Source of the DNA: Spirochaetota bacterium | GTDB taxonomy: Bacteria; Spirochaetota; Spirochaetia; Treponematales; Treponemataceae | Direction: 5' to 3' | NCBI GenBank assembly: GCA_023393015.1 | Contig: JAEWMY010000033.1 | Coordinates: 32,370-96,369, forward strand | DNA: 64,000 bases | Shown here: piece after piece, positions 42,457-51,164 of the stretch | How positions within the stretch are numbered: position 1 is the stretch's first letter | How the letters are laid out: the number at the start of each line of letters is the position of its first letter | Translations under genes and position numbers: made by a program | Notes under the pieces: model-generated | Databases searched by the model: none | Told to the model about the DNA's origin: nothing | Seen by the model: only the letters and a program-made list of their open reading frames with translations

Positions 42457-44806
42457 CCGGTGCCTCCATCCTCTCGATATCATAGAGCTCCGAGCCGAAA
42501 TCGGTCAGGAGCCTCGTCGCTCCGTTGTGCCCGAGTCCGGTGAAACGCTGCGCGAGCTTGACCCCGCACGAAAGCTGATCGCCGGTGCCGACGTGCCGCT
42601 CGACCGGACACTCGAGCCGGTAGTGCTTTCCCGCCTCGTTGAGGAGGATGCCGTGCGGGTTCACGCGTACGGGAAGGGCGTGCTTCAAAAGGCTCCCGAG
42701 CTCGCGGATGTCGACCGTCGAGGGCAGGGTTTCCATCCGGTAGGCGGAATCCCGCTCGAGTCCCTTCAGGAAAACGACGTCCATCGGCGGGGCCGCCTCC
42801 GCGACGGTCTGGAAAAAACCGTACACGGCGGACCTCGCGCCGGCCCGTCCGTCGCGCTCGACGACCTCGAACTCGCGGACGTTGTCGTGCCCGCGGTCGA
42901 ACCGGAAAAACCTGCCGTACTGGAAAACGGCGCGGCGCTTTTTATAGTAGGCGACGCGCGCGGCGATCTCCCGTTTCTCGCCCGCGTCGAGCTCCGCGGG
43001 GTCGAGCTCGAGGCCGAGGACGCCGAAGGAAGCGACGGCGAACCGCGTCGCGAGCGAAGTACGCCTCAGCGTCTGCTGGTGCGGGCTTTGGCTTACGTGG
43101 GCGCCGATCGCGGAAAGGGGATAAAAGTACGAGAGACCCTCCTGTATCTTGAGCCGCTCGCCCGGGTCCGTGTCGTCCGAGGCCCAGGCTTGCTGCGAGA
43201 AACAGAGCATCCCGAGGTCGAAGCGGTTTCCGCCGCTCGAGCATGACTCGAGCAAAACGTTCGGATTCGCGGCCGTGACGCGCGAGAGAACGTCGTAGAG
43301 ACCGAGCGTATGCGCGTGGAAGAACATCCCCTGGTCGGGAAGCGAGGAAGAAAACGCGTCGGTGAGATGGCGGTTCATGTCCCACTTCACGTAGGAAATA
43401 TCCGCGGACGCGAGGGTAGCGTTCACGCGCCCGACGATATAGTCGCGGACCTCGGCGCGCGTGAGGTCGAGCGCGAGTTGGTTTCTCCCGCGCGCGCTCT
43501 CGCGGCCGGGAACGCGCACGGCCCAATCGGGACGCGCGCGAAAGAGGTCGCTGTCCTCGCTCACCATCTCGGGCTCGAACCAGAGGCCGAAGTCGAGACC
43601 GAGCGCGCGGATTTTTTTCGCGAGTCCCGAAAGCCCGCGCGGGAGCTTTTTCCGGTTGACCGAATAGTCGCCGAGTCCCGCGCGGTCGGAGTTCCGCGCG
43701 CCGAACCAGCCGTCGTCGAGGACGAAGAGTTCCGCGCCGAGTTTTTTCGCCTCGCGGGCCATGGAGACGATTCTCGACTCGGTAAAGTCGAAAAAAGTCG
43801 CCTCCCAGTTGTTCGCGAGCACCGGCCGCTCGCGTCCCCGCCAGGGCCCGCGCGTGATCCGTGTATTGACGAAGTCATGGAAGTTCGCGCTCATTCCGTT
43901 GAGTCCCGAGCCGGACCACGTCATGACCGCCTCGGGGGCGCGGAAGCTTTCCCCCGGCGGCACGGGCCAGGAGAAATCATGCGGGTTCACGCCGATCATG
44001 GCGCGGAGAACGCCGTGAGCCGAAAGCTCGACGGCTCCGTAGTGATTGCCGCTGTAGACGAGATTGACGCCCCAGCACTCGCCCGCGTCCTCGGTCGCGC
44101 GCCGGTCGACGAGGGCGAAGGCCGGATTGTGGCGGTTGCCGCTCGCGCCGGTCGTCGAGTCGTTCACGACGAGACCGCGGGCGACGGGCCGCCGGTTCGC
44201 GTGCGACTCCTTGATCCAGCCGCCGTCGAGGGTCAGGATGTCAACGGGAGGCGCGACCGTGTCGAACGAAAGACTCATCAGTTTTTTGACGACGACCGGT
44301 CGGTCGCAGAGGTTTCTGAGCGTCGTTCGCCGGGCGATGACGTTCTCTTCCGGATAGACCGTATAGACGAGGTCGAGCTCGACCGGGAAAAGCGCGTCGC
44401 GCAACGTGACGACGAGGCTTTCGCACTCGTCGGGACCGCCGTAGCTCGCCGGCAATCCCGGCAAGGGAACGGTTCCCTTCGTGACGGCGTGCGACGCGTA
44501 CCTGAACTCGCTCACGAAGGAGCCGTCGGGCATGACGAGCTCGACGGGGCTATGACGGAAGTCGCCCCGGCCGCTTCCCGACCACTCGAGGGGGACGCAG
44601 TCGGGATAAAAGAGGCCGTCTCCCGAAGGTATCGTTATCGAGGTGCCGTAGCCGGCCGTCAGCTTCGCGCGGAAGGTGTCGAGGCCGAGAAGGGAACAGC
44701 GCCTCCCGTAGTACAGGTGCTCGAGGTGGCCCGTCGGCAGGATGCCGAAGGCGTAGAGGGAATCCCGAGTCGTCAGGATAAAGCTTCCGTCACGATGCTC
44801 GATCAC
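42446..44806 (-). CDS. GH36 alpha-galactosidase
   Basis: 786 residues, cytoplasmic (no signal). The N-terminal beta-supersandwich is followed by a TIM barrel with nucleophile Asp in YVKWDMNRH and acid/base Asp in WASDDTDP, plus ELFVLDDGWFG, FGLWFEPEMVSEDS and the LLESCSSGGNRFD substrate loop. It hydrolyses terminal alpha-galactose from imported melibiose- or raffinose-type sugars; the galactose would go to GalTK. The start is GTG 44806 with GGGGAGG upstream; the frame opens at 44917 but those residues are not family-like. First gene of an operon with the symporter and the cupin. Confidence 0.95.
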   Translation of the reverse strand: MIEHRDGSFILTTRDSLYAFGILPTGHLEHLYYGRRCSLLGLDTFRAKLTAGYGTSITIPSGDGLFYPDCVPLEWSGSGRGDFRHSPVELVMPDGSFVSEFRYASHAVTKGTVPLPGLPASYGGPDECESLVVTLRDALFPVELDLVYTVYPEENVIARRTTLRNLCDRPVVVKKLMSLSFDTVAPPVDILTLDGGWIKESHANRRPVARGLVVNDSTTGASGNRHNPAFALVDRRATEDAGECWGVNLVYSGNHYGAVELSAHGVLRAMIGVNPHDFSWPVPPGESFRAPEAVMTWSGSGLNGMSANFHDFVNTRITRGPWRGRERPVLANNWEATFFDFTESRIVSMAREAKKLGAELFVLDDGWFGARNSDRAGLGDYSVNRKKLPRGLSGLAKKIRALGLDFGLWFEPEMVSEDSDLFRARPDWAVRVPGRESARGRNQLALDLTRAEVRDYIVGRVNATLASADISYVKWDMNRHLTDAFSSSLPDQGMFFHAHTLGLYDVLSRVTAANPNVLLESCSSGGNRFDLGMLCFSQQAWASDDTDPGERLKIQEGLSYFYPLSAIGAHVSQSPHQQTLRRTSLATRFAVASFGVLGLELDPAELDAGEKREIAARVAYYKKRRAVFQYGRFFRFDRGHDNVREFEVVERDGRAGARSAVYGFFQTVAEAAPPMDVVFLKGLERDSAYRMETLPSTVDIRELGSLLKHALPVRVNPHGILLNEAGKHYRLECPVERHVGTGDQLSCGVKLAQRFTGLGHNGATRLLTDFGSELYDIERMEAPDEK

Positions 44807-44916
44807 GCGTCGCCTCCCCTGGTCGTTCGTTTCGTAAAAGTGTAGCACGGCTCGGCGCGGGACGCCAGCGAACCACGCGGGAGCGCGTCGAATCGCGCGC
44901 GAGCGGGCGCCTTCCA

Positions 44917-44946
44917 TTGAAACCTACCGCCCTTTCGGGCTATGCT
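44917..44946 (+). promoter_or_regulatory. Sigma-70 promoter, leaderless, for prfC
   Basis: TTGAAA (44917-44922), 18-bp spacer, TATGCT (44941-44946), 7 nt to the ATG at 44954. No Shine-Dalgarno. Confidence 0.7.
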
Positions 44947-44953
44947 CGTTTCC

Positions 44954-46555
44954 ATGACCGAACTGACCGAGCAACTGCGTAAGCGACTCACCTTCGCGAT
45001 CATATCGCACCCGGACGCGGGAAAGACGACGATTACCGAAAAACTCCTCCTCTTCGGAGGGGCGATCCACATAGCGGGAGCCGTCAAATCCGGCAAGACG
45101 AGCCGGGCCGCGGTCTCCGACTTCATGAAGATGGAACAGGAACGCGGCATCTCGATCTCGACGTCCGTCATGGGCTTCGAGTACGGCGGCCGCAAGGTCA
45201 ACCTTCTCGACACCCCGGGACACGCCGACTTCTCCGAGGATACCTACCGGGGCCTTTCCGCCGTCGATTCGGCCCTCATGGTCGTCGACTCGGTCAAGGG
45301 CGTCGAGGAGCGCACGCGCCAGCTCTGCGTCGTGTGCCGCATGCGCGCCACCCCGATCGCCACCTTCGTGAACAAGCTCGACCGCGAGGGAAAGGACCCG
45401 ATGGAGCTCCTCGACGAGATCGAGAAGGAACTCGCCGTCGAGGTGCGCCCCATCACCTGGCCCGTCGGCCAGGGCAAACTCTTCAAGGGCGTCTACAACC
45501 TCGTCGAAAACCGCCTCTACCTTTTCAGGCCGGGAGAGGAGATGCTCCCGACGGACGTCGTCGAGATCAAGGGAATCGACGACCCCGCGCTCGACGAGCG
45601 CGTCGGACAATCGCTCGCGCGCCGTCTCCGCGACGACGTCGCGATGATCCAGGGCGTCTACCCGCCCTTCGACTCAGGAGAATACGCGGCCGGCAAGGCG
45701 ACTCCCGTATTCTTCGGTTCGGCCCTCAACAACTTCGGCGTACGGGAACTTCTCGAAAACCTCGTGCGCCTCGCGCCCTACCCGACGCCGAAGGAGGCCG
45801 AGGAACGGCTCGTCGCCCCGGAGGAACGGAAGTTCTCGGGCTTCGTCTTCAAGATCCACGCGAACATGAATCCCAAGCACCGCGACCGCATCGCCTTCCT
45901 CCGCGTCGTCTCGGGCAAGTTCGAGCGGAACGCGATGTACTGGCACGTGCGCTCCGGCAAGACCTTCCGCACGGCAAACCCGACGGCCTTCATGAGCCAG
46001 GACCGCGAGATCATCGACGAGGCCTGGCCCGGGGACATCATCGGCATCCACGACACGGGCACCTTCAAGATCGGCGACACCCTCACCGAGGGCGAGGCCG
46101 TCAACTTCAAGGGCATCCCGAGTTTCGCCCCGCAGATATTCCGCTCGATCATGAACGCCGATCCCCTGAAGGAAAAGCAGTACCACAAGGGACTCGACCA
46201 GCTCGCCGAGGAAGGCGTCGTGCAGATATTCTCGAAGATACACCAGCCGAACGCGCGCGTGCTCGGCGTCGTCGGACAGCTCCAGATCGAGGTGCTCAAG
46301 AGCCGCCTCGAGAACGAGTACGGCGCCTCGTGCAAGTACGAGCCAATCGACGTGTCGATAGCGCACTGGGTCACGAGCGACGACAAGAAGGCCCTGCAGG
46401 AATTCGTCGACGCGAACGTCAGGCGCGTGCTCGTCGACGTCCGCGGCACTTTCGTCTTCGTCTCCGATTCGGAATGGGCCTTCAACCGCGTGCGCGACAA
46501 CAACCCCAAGCTCAGGTTCTACGCGACCTCCGAGATGGTGGACAAGCGGGCATGA
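44954..46555 (+). CDS. prfC: Peptide chain release factor 3
   Basis: 533 residues. A translational GTPase that recycles RF1/RF2. G1 SHPDAGKTT, switch region with QERGISISTSVMGF, G3 DTPGHADF and G4 NKLDREG are all in place, followed by the RF3-specific domains 2 and 3. The start at 44954 (MTELTEQL) gives the usual RF3 N-terminus; an earlier in-frame ATG at 44942 lies inside the -10 box. The stop overlaps the recQ start (ATGA), so the two are co-transcribed. Confidence 0.97.
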   Translation: MTELTEQLRKRLTFAIISHPDAGKTTITEKLLLFGGAIHIAGAVKSGKTSRAAVSDFMKMEQERGISISTSVMGFEYGGRKVNLLDTPGHADFSEDTYRGLSAVDSALMVVDSVKGVEERTRQLCVVCRMRATPIATFVNKLDREGKDPMELLDEIEKELAVEVRPITWPVGQGKLFKGVYNLVENRLYLFRPGEEMLPTDVVEIKGIDDPALDERVGQSLARRLRDDVAMIQGVYPPFDSGEYAAGKATPVFFGSALNNFGVRELLENLVRLAPYPTPKEAEERLVAPEERKFSGFVFKIHANMNPKHRDRIAFLRVVSGKFERNAMYWHVRSGKTFRTANPTAFMSQDREIIDEAWPGDIIGIHDTGTFKIGDTLTEGEAVNFKGIPSFAPQIFRSIMNADPLKEKQYHKGLDQLAEEGVVQIFSKIHQPNARVLGVVGQLQIEVLKSRLENEYGASCKYEPIDVSIAHWVTSDDKKALQEFVDANVRRVLVDVRGTFVFVSDSEWAFNRVRDNNPKLRFYATSEMVDKRA

Positions 46556-48510
46556 TCGATAAAGAGCGGCTACAAGAGACCCCCGCCTCAGTCCTCAAGA
46601 CCGTCTTCGGTTACGACGACTTCCGGCCGCTCCAGCGCGAGGTCATCGACGCGATTCTTTCCGGTCGCGACGCCCTCGCGATCATGCCGACCGGCGGCGG
46701 GAAGTCCCTGTGCTACCAGGTTCCGGCCCTGCTGTTTCCCGGCCTCACCGTCGTCGTCTCCCCGCTCATCGCCCTCATGCACGACCAGGTAACCGCGCTC
46801 GAAGCGGCGGGCGTGTACGCGGCCCTCCTCAATAGCTCGCTCGACCGGGACGAATGGAAGGCGAACGCCGCGCGCGTGAAATCGGGCGAAGCGAAGCTCC
46901 TCTACCTCGCGCCCGAGAGCCTCGCGACCGACCGCGTGCGCGAGCTTTTGGCCGAAACGCGCGTCGACTGCGTCACCGTCGACGAGGCGCACTGCATCTC
47001 CGACTGGGGCCACGACTTTCGTCCCGAATACCGTTCGCTCGCCTCCCTCCGCGACGTCTTCCCCGAGGCGGCCTTCCTCGCCCTCACCGCCACGGCAACG
47101 GCGCGCGTCAGGGCGGACATCAAGCGCAACCTCGCGCTCAAGGACCCCGCCGAGTTCGTCGCGAGCTTCGACCGCCCGAACATTTACCTCGAGGTGCGGC
47201 CGAAAAAAAACCCCGTCCATCAGATACTCGACTTTCTCGCGGACCGCGCCGACGAGTCCGGCATCGTCTACTGCTTCTCCCGGAAGCAGGTGGACGACGT
47301 CGCCGAAGAACTCTCCTCGCGGGGACACGCGGCCGTCCCCTACCACGCGGGCCTTTCGGACGAAACGCGGACCGAAAACCAGCGGAAGTTCCTCCGCGAC
47401 GAGGCGAAAATCGTCGTCGCGACGATCGCCTTCGGCATGGGCATCAACAAGCCGAACGTGCGCTTCGTCATCCACTTCGACCTCCCGAAAAGCCTCGAGC
47501 AGTACTATCAGGAGATCGGCCGCGCGGGCCGGGACGGAAACCCCGCGACCGCCCTGCTCCTCTACAACTACGGCGACTCCCGCAAGATCAAGTTCTTCAT
47601 GGAAGACCTTTCCGCGAAAGAATCGCGCGCGGCCGAAGAACACCTCAAGGCGATGACCGACTACGCGGACGCCCGCTCGTGCCGCCGCGAGCTTCTCCTT
47701 TCCTGGTTCGGCGAAACGCTCGAGCGCTCCGACTACGGACAGACTACCGGCGCGCGGGAAGCCGGCGTGAAGCAAAGCCTTTCCTGCTGCGACGTCTGCG
47801 ACCGGCCCGACGCCGTCGACGTCGACGTCACCGTGCAGGCGCAAAAGTTCCTCTCGTGCGTCGTGCGCACCGGCGAGCGCTACGGCGCGGCCTACGTCAT
47901 CGACGTCCTCCTCGGCTCGCGCCAGAAGCGCGTCGTCGAAAACAAGCACACCGCGCTCTCGACCTGGGGAATCGGCAAGGAACTCGAGAAGGACGAATGG
48001 TTCGAGATCGCCCGGCTTCTCGTCGAGGCGGGCTATCTTGCGAAGTCGGCCGACTATTCCGTGCTCTCCCTCACGGCCGACGCCCGCGATTCCCTTTCCG
48101 GGCGGACGCCCATCGTCCTTCCCTTCAGGCCGCGCGGATCCCTGCCGGCGGCGGGCACGCGGGACCCGGCGGGCACGCGGGACCCGGCGGACGCGAACAC
48201 GGACGGTCCGAACGCCGACGGCGCGTCCCTTGCCTTCCCCAAGAAACGACGGGCCGCGTCCTCGATCGACCCCGCCAACGTCGACGCGCAACGCCGCCTT
48301 TCGGCGCTCAAGGCGATGCGGAGGGGTCTCGCCGAGGCGGCCGCCGTCCCGCCTTACGTCATCTTCTCCGACCGTACCCTCGAGGATATCGCGGTAAGGA
48401 GTCCCGAAAGCAAAGCGGAACTCCTCGCCGTGCACGGCATCGGGGAAATCAAGGCCGAGCGATACGGCGAGTTCATCATGAAGGCGATCGGAGCGTCGGC
48501 CGACGAATGA
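46552..48510 (+). CDS. recQ: ATP-dependent DNA helicase RecQ
   Basis: 652 residues. Helicase motifs: FRPLQREVIDAI (motif 0), PTGGGKSLCYQ (I), DEAHCISDWGHDFRPEY (II and the RecQ loop), ALTATAT (III), FGMGINKPNVR (V), QEIGRAGRDG (VI). The zinc-binding RQC Cys are in ARSCRRELLL and SCCDVCDRP, then a winged helix and a C-terminal HRDC domain (about 570-645). A non-conserved Pro/Gly/Asp linker with an 18-bp tandem repeat precedes the HRDC. Unwinds DNA during recombination and fork repair. Starts inside the prfC stop codon. Confidence 0.97.
   Translation: MIDKERLQETPASVLKTVFGYDDFRPLQREVIDAILSGRDALAIMPTGGGKSLCYQVPALLFPGLTVVVSPLIALMHDQVTALEAAGVYAALLNSSLDRDEWKANAARVKSGEAKLLYLAPESLATDRVRELLAETRVDCVTVDEAHCISDWGHDFRPEYRSLASLRDVFPEAAFLALTATATARVRADIKRNLALKDPAEFVASFDRPNIYLEVRPKKNPVHQILDFLADRADESGIVYCFSRKQVDDVAEELSSRGHAAVPYHAGLSDETRTENQRKFLRDEAKIVVATIAFGMGINKPNVRFVIHFDLPKSLEQYYQEIGRAGRDGNPATALLLYNYGDSRKIKFFMEDLSAKESRAAEEHLKAMTDYADARSCRRELLLSWFGETLERSDYGQTTGAREAGVKQSLSCCDVCDRPDAVDVDVTVQAQKFLSCVVRTGERYGAAYVIDVLLGSRQKRVVENKHTALSTWGIGKELEKDEWFEIARLLVEAGYLAKSADYSVLSLTADARDSLSGRTPIVLPFRPRGSLPAAGTRDPAGTRDPADANTDGPNADGASLAFPKKRRAASSIDPANVDAQRRLSALKAMRRGLAEAAAVPPYVIFSDRTLEDIAVRSPESKAELLAVHGIGEIKAERYGEFIMKAIGASADE
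48151..48186. repeat. 18-bp tandem repeat inside the recQ linker
   Basis: Two perfect copies of GCGGGCACGCGGGACCCG (48151-48168, 48169-48186), encoding a six-residue repeat (AGTRDP) in the linker before HRDC. In-frame, so tolerant of copy-number change. Confidence 0.85.
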
Positions 48511-48568
48511 CGTCGAACGGCGACTGACGGCGATCGCCAGCGATTGATACGAGACAAGGAGGACGCGC

Positions 48569-49123
48569 ATGAAATTTTTCGTTCTTTCGGACATCCACGG
48601 ATCGGTTCCCGCCTTCGAGCGGGCGATGGAAGCCTTCGCGCGCGAGGGAGCCGACTGGCTCGTCATCGCGGGCGACTATCTCAACCACGGTCCCCGCAAC
48701 CCGATCCCGGAGGGCTACGATCCGCAAGCGCTCGCCCCGCTCATCAACGCGCACAAGTTCCGTATCATGGGCGTGCGCGGAAACTGCGACAGCGAAGTCG
48801 ACCAGGCCCTTCTCGAGTTTCCCTGCACGGGAGACTACCTCGTCTTCTTCACCGGGAAAAGACGTTGCTTCGCGACGCACGGCCACCTCTTCGACGCGGG
48901 CAACCACCCGCCGCTCGCCGAGGGAGACATCTTCATTTCGGGACACACGCACGTACCCCTCCTCGAGCGCAGGGACGGGCTCATCTTCCTCAATCCCGGG
49001 TCTCCCTCCCTACCGAAAGAAGGAAGCGAGCCGGGCTACGCGCTGATCTCCTCCGACGGCATCTGGACGAAGACGCTTGACGGCCGGATCGTCTCGACGA
49101 TCGAATTCGGGCAATCGACCTGA
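48569..49123 (+). CDS. yfcE: YfcE-family metallophosphodiesterase
   Basis: 184 residues. Calcineurin-like fold with VLSDIHGS, AGDYLNHG, GNCDSEVD, THGHLF and SGHTHVPLL, the complete two-metal set of the YfcE/MJ0936 family. Cytosolic phosphodiesterase of unknown physiological substrate. The ribosome site AAGGAGG lies 7 nt upstream of the ATG. It follows recQ by 58 nt and may be read from the same promoter. Confidence 0.92.
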   Translation: MKFFVLSDIHGSVPAFERAMEAFAREGADWLVIAGDYLNHGPRNPIPEGYDPQALAPLINAHKFRIMGVRGNCDSEVDQALLEFPCTGDYLVFFTGKRRCFATHGHLFDAGNHPPLAEGDIFISGHTHVPLLERRDGLIFLNPGSPSLPKEGSEPGYALISSDGIWTKTLDGRIVSTIEFGQST

Positions 49124-49369
49124 GAAACCGCCGTCGCCATATTGATATTTTTTTCGCGATATACTACGGTTAGGTATAGCCAGCCTGCGGTCAGGAGAAT
49201 GTCGAACGTCGCCTGGAACGTTCGACCGAATCTGAAGCCAAGGGACGGATACCAGCTTTCCTTCATCGACGCGCCCGACTAGCCCCCGAGGGGATACGCC
49301 GGCTCTCGCGCCGCATGACGAAACCGGACCGTCCCTCCGCGGAGCGAGCGCTCTCAAGGAGGCCCCTCG
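49124..49369 (+). promoter_or_regulatory. Long structured leader of the hydrogenase-maturation operon
   Basis: A 246-nt gap. TATACT (49160-49165) is a plausible -10 without a clear -35, giving a leader of nearly 200 nt. It contains a 9-bp inverted repeat GTCGAACGT / ACGTTCGAC (49201-49226), a CCCC-cga-GGGG hairpin near 49286 and the palindrome CTCCGCGGAG near 49334. No known riboswitch is recognised. A 27-codon reading frame lies inside (separate entry). Confidence 0.45.
49199..49282 (+). CDS. Candidate 27-residue leader peptide
   Basis: ATG to TAG, 27 codons, with mostly G/C third positions like the neighbouring genes (peptide begins MSNVAWNVRP and ends FIDAPD). AGGAG is immediately before the ATG, closer than optimal. 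It overlaps the 9-bp inverted repeat. It could be an upstream regulatory peptide for the hyd operon, or chance. No similarity to a known peptide is recognised. Confidence 0.3.
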   Translation: MSNVAWNVRPNLKPRDGYQLSFIDAPD

Positions 49370-49621
49370 ATGGAAAACCGGTCGGTCGGAGTAGTCGCCG
49401 TCATCGTCAAAAACCGCGCCGAAAGCGCGAACCTCGTCAACGACGCCCTCACGCCCTTCGGGGACATGGTGCTCGGACGCATGGGCCTTCCCTACCACGA
49501 ACGAGACCTCAACATCATCACGCTCATCGTCGACGCGTCCACGGACCGCATCGGCTCGCTGACGGGCAAGCTCGGGCAAATCCCCGGCGTCACCGTCAAG
49601 TCCACGCTCGCGAAAATTTAG
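49370..49621 (+). CDS. TM1266-type [FeFe]-hydrogenase-system regulator (ACT-like)
   Basis: 83 residues with the ACT/NikR-C-like pattern of the family (VGVVAVIVKNR, FGDMVLGRMGLPYHERDLNIITLIVDAS, GQIPGVTVKS). These small proteins accompany hydE/F/G and are called iron-only hydrogenase system regulators, although a regulatory mechanism is not established. First gene of the maturation operon; hydG starts 11 nt downstream. AAGGAGG lies 8 nt upstream of the start. Confidence 0.88.
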   Translation: MENRSVGVVAVIVKNRAESANLVNDALTPFGDMVLGRMGLPYHERDLNIITLIVDASTDRIGSLTGKLGQIPGVTVKSTLAKI

Positions 49622-49632
49622 GGAGGCAACAC

Positions 49633-51156
49633 ATGAAAGACGCGACTACCGGAACGAAAGTTTCCGTGGCGGAATGGAAACGGAACCTGATCAAGCAGGA
49701 CGAGATCGACCGCTACCTCGTCGGCGGCAAGGACTTTATCGACGACGAGGCGATCGAGTCGGAGATCGAGCGCGGAAAGGGCGCCTCCCCCGAACGGATC
49801 AGGGCGATCATCAAGAAGGCCTACGACATCAAGCTCATGGAGGCCGCGGACGTCGCCGCCCTCGTCAACGTGACCGACCCCGCGCTCAAGGAAGAGGTCT
49901 TCAAGGCCGCGCGCGAGATCAAGACCAAGGTCTACGACAACCGCGTCGTCACCTTCGCCCCGCTCTATTGCGGCAGCAAGTGCGTCAACTCCTGCAAGTA
50001 CTGCGGCTTCCGCTGCGAGAACGGATCGATCGAGCGGCGCGTCCTCACGATGGACGAGATCGAGGCCGAGGCCCGCGTGCTCGCTTCCAAGATCGGCCAC
50101 AAGCGTCTCGTCGTCGTGTACGGCGAACATCCCGACACCGACGCCGACTACATCGCCGAGAGCATGCGGCGTATCTACGCCATCAAGGAAAAGGTCAGGG
50201 GCGGCGTCGGCGAGATCCGCCGCGTCAACGTGAACGCGGCCCCCCTTCCGGTCGAGGGCCTGAAAAAGCTCCACGAGGCCGGTATAGGCACCTATCAGGT
50301 TTTTCAGGAAACCTACAACAAGAAGGCCTACTCCGAGGTACACCCCGAAGGCACGCTCAAGGGCAACTACCGCTGGCGTCTTTACGCCCTCCACCGCGCG
50401 ATGGACGCCGGGATCGACGACGTCGCCGTCGGCGCCCTCTTCGGGCTCGCCGACTGGAAGTTCGAGGTGATGGGACTCGTCGCGCACGCGCGGGACCTCG
50501 AGAAGCGCTTCGGTCTCGGACCCCACACCGTCTCGGTTCCGCGTCTCGAACCCGCCGCCGACACCGACTTCTCATGGGTCAAGCACTGGGTGAGCGACGA
50601 CGACTTCCGCTACCTCATCGCCTGCATCCGCCTCGCCGTACCCTACGCCGGGCTCATCGTCACGAACCGGGAAAAGCCAGAGATGCTCCGCTCGGTCATC
50701 AAGATGTGCACACAGCGCGACGCGGACACGAGAGTCGGCATCGGCGCCTACACGGAGGCTTTCTCCGCGCACGACCAGCGGGAAAACACCCAGCAGTTCA
50801 TACTCGGCGACACGCGGAGCCTCGACGAGATCATCCGCGAGCTCGCGTCGATGGGACACATCGTCTCCTTCTGCACCGCGGGCTACCGCTGCGGCCGCAC
50901 GGGAAAGAAGATCATGGACGCGCTCGGTTCGGGCCGCGAGGGATGCTTCTGCAAGCTCAACGCGGTTCTCACCTTCCAGGAATGGCTCGAGGACTTCGCG
51001 AGCCCCGAGACGAAGAAGATCGGCGACGAAATCATCGACAAGGAGATGAAGGAAATACGCGCGCGCGTGCCCGCCGACTTCTCCGAGCCGATGTGGGAAC
51101 ACCTCGTCAAGGCACGCGAGAAAATCCTCGCGGGCGAGCGCGACCTCTACTTCTAG
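49633..51156 (+). CDS. hydG: [FeFe]-hydrogenase maturase HydG
   Basis: 507 residues. A radical-SAM tyrosine lyase that makes CO and CN- ligands for the H-cluster. The radical-SAM motif CVNSCKYC (C117, C121, C124) is intact. The C-terminal auxiliary-cluster motif, normally C-x2-C-x22-C (CTACYR.GRTG ... FC.PNA), reads CTAGYRCGRTG ... CFCKLNA: C414 and C440 are kept, but the second ligand position is G417, with new cysteines at 420 and 438. Whether the 5Fe-4S auxiliary cluster is built differently is an open question. GGGAGG lies 7 nt before the ATG. Transcribed with aspA, hydF and hydE. Confidence 0.95.
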   Translation: MKDATTGTKVSVAEWKRNLIKQDEIDRYLVGGKDFIDDEAIESEIERGKGASPERIRAIIKKAYDIKLMEAADVAALVNVTDPALKEEVFKAAREIKTKVYDNRVVTFAPLYCGSKCVNSCKYCGFRCENGSIERRVLTMDEIEAEARVLASKIGHKRLVVVYGEHPDTDADYIAESMRRIYAIKEKVRGGVGEIRRVNVNAAPLPVEGLKKLHEAGIGTYQVFQETYNKKAYSEVHPEGTLKGNYRWRLYALHRAMDAGIDDVAVGALFGLADWKFEVMGLVAHARDLEKRFGLGPHTVSVPRLEPAADTDFSWVKHWVSDDDFRYLIACIRLAVPYAGLIVTNREKPEMLRSVIKMCTQRDADTRVGIGAYTEAFSAHDQRENTQQFILGDTRSLDEIIRELASMGHIVSFCTAGYRCGRTGKKIMDALGSGREGCFCKLNAVLTFQEWLEDFASPETKKIGDEIIDKEMKEIRARVPADFSEPMWEHLVKAREKILAGERDLYF

Positions 51157-51164
51157 GAGAATCC

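Noticed and set aside
45334..48510. Long frame joining prfC and recQ regions
   Set aside because: The part before 46552 is an out-of-frame shadow of prfC; recQ begins at 46552 overlapping the prfC stop.
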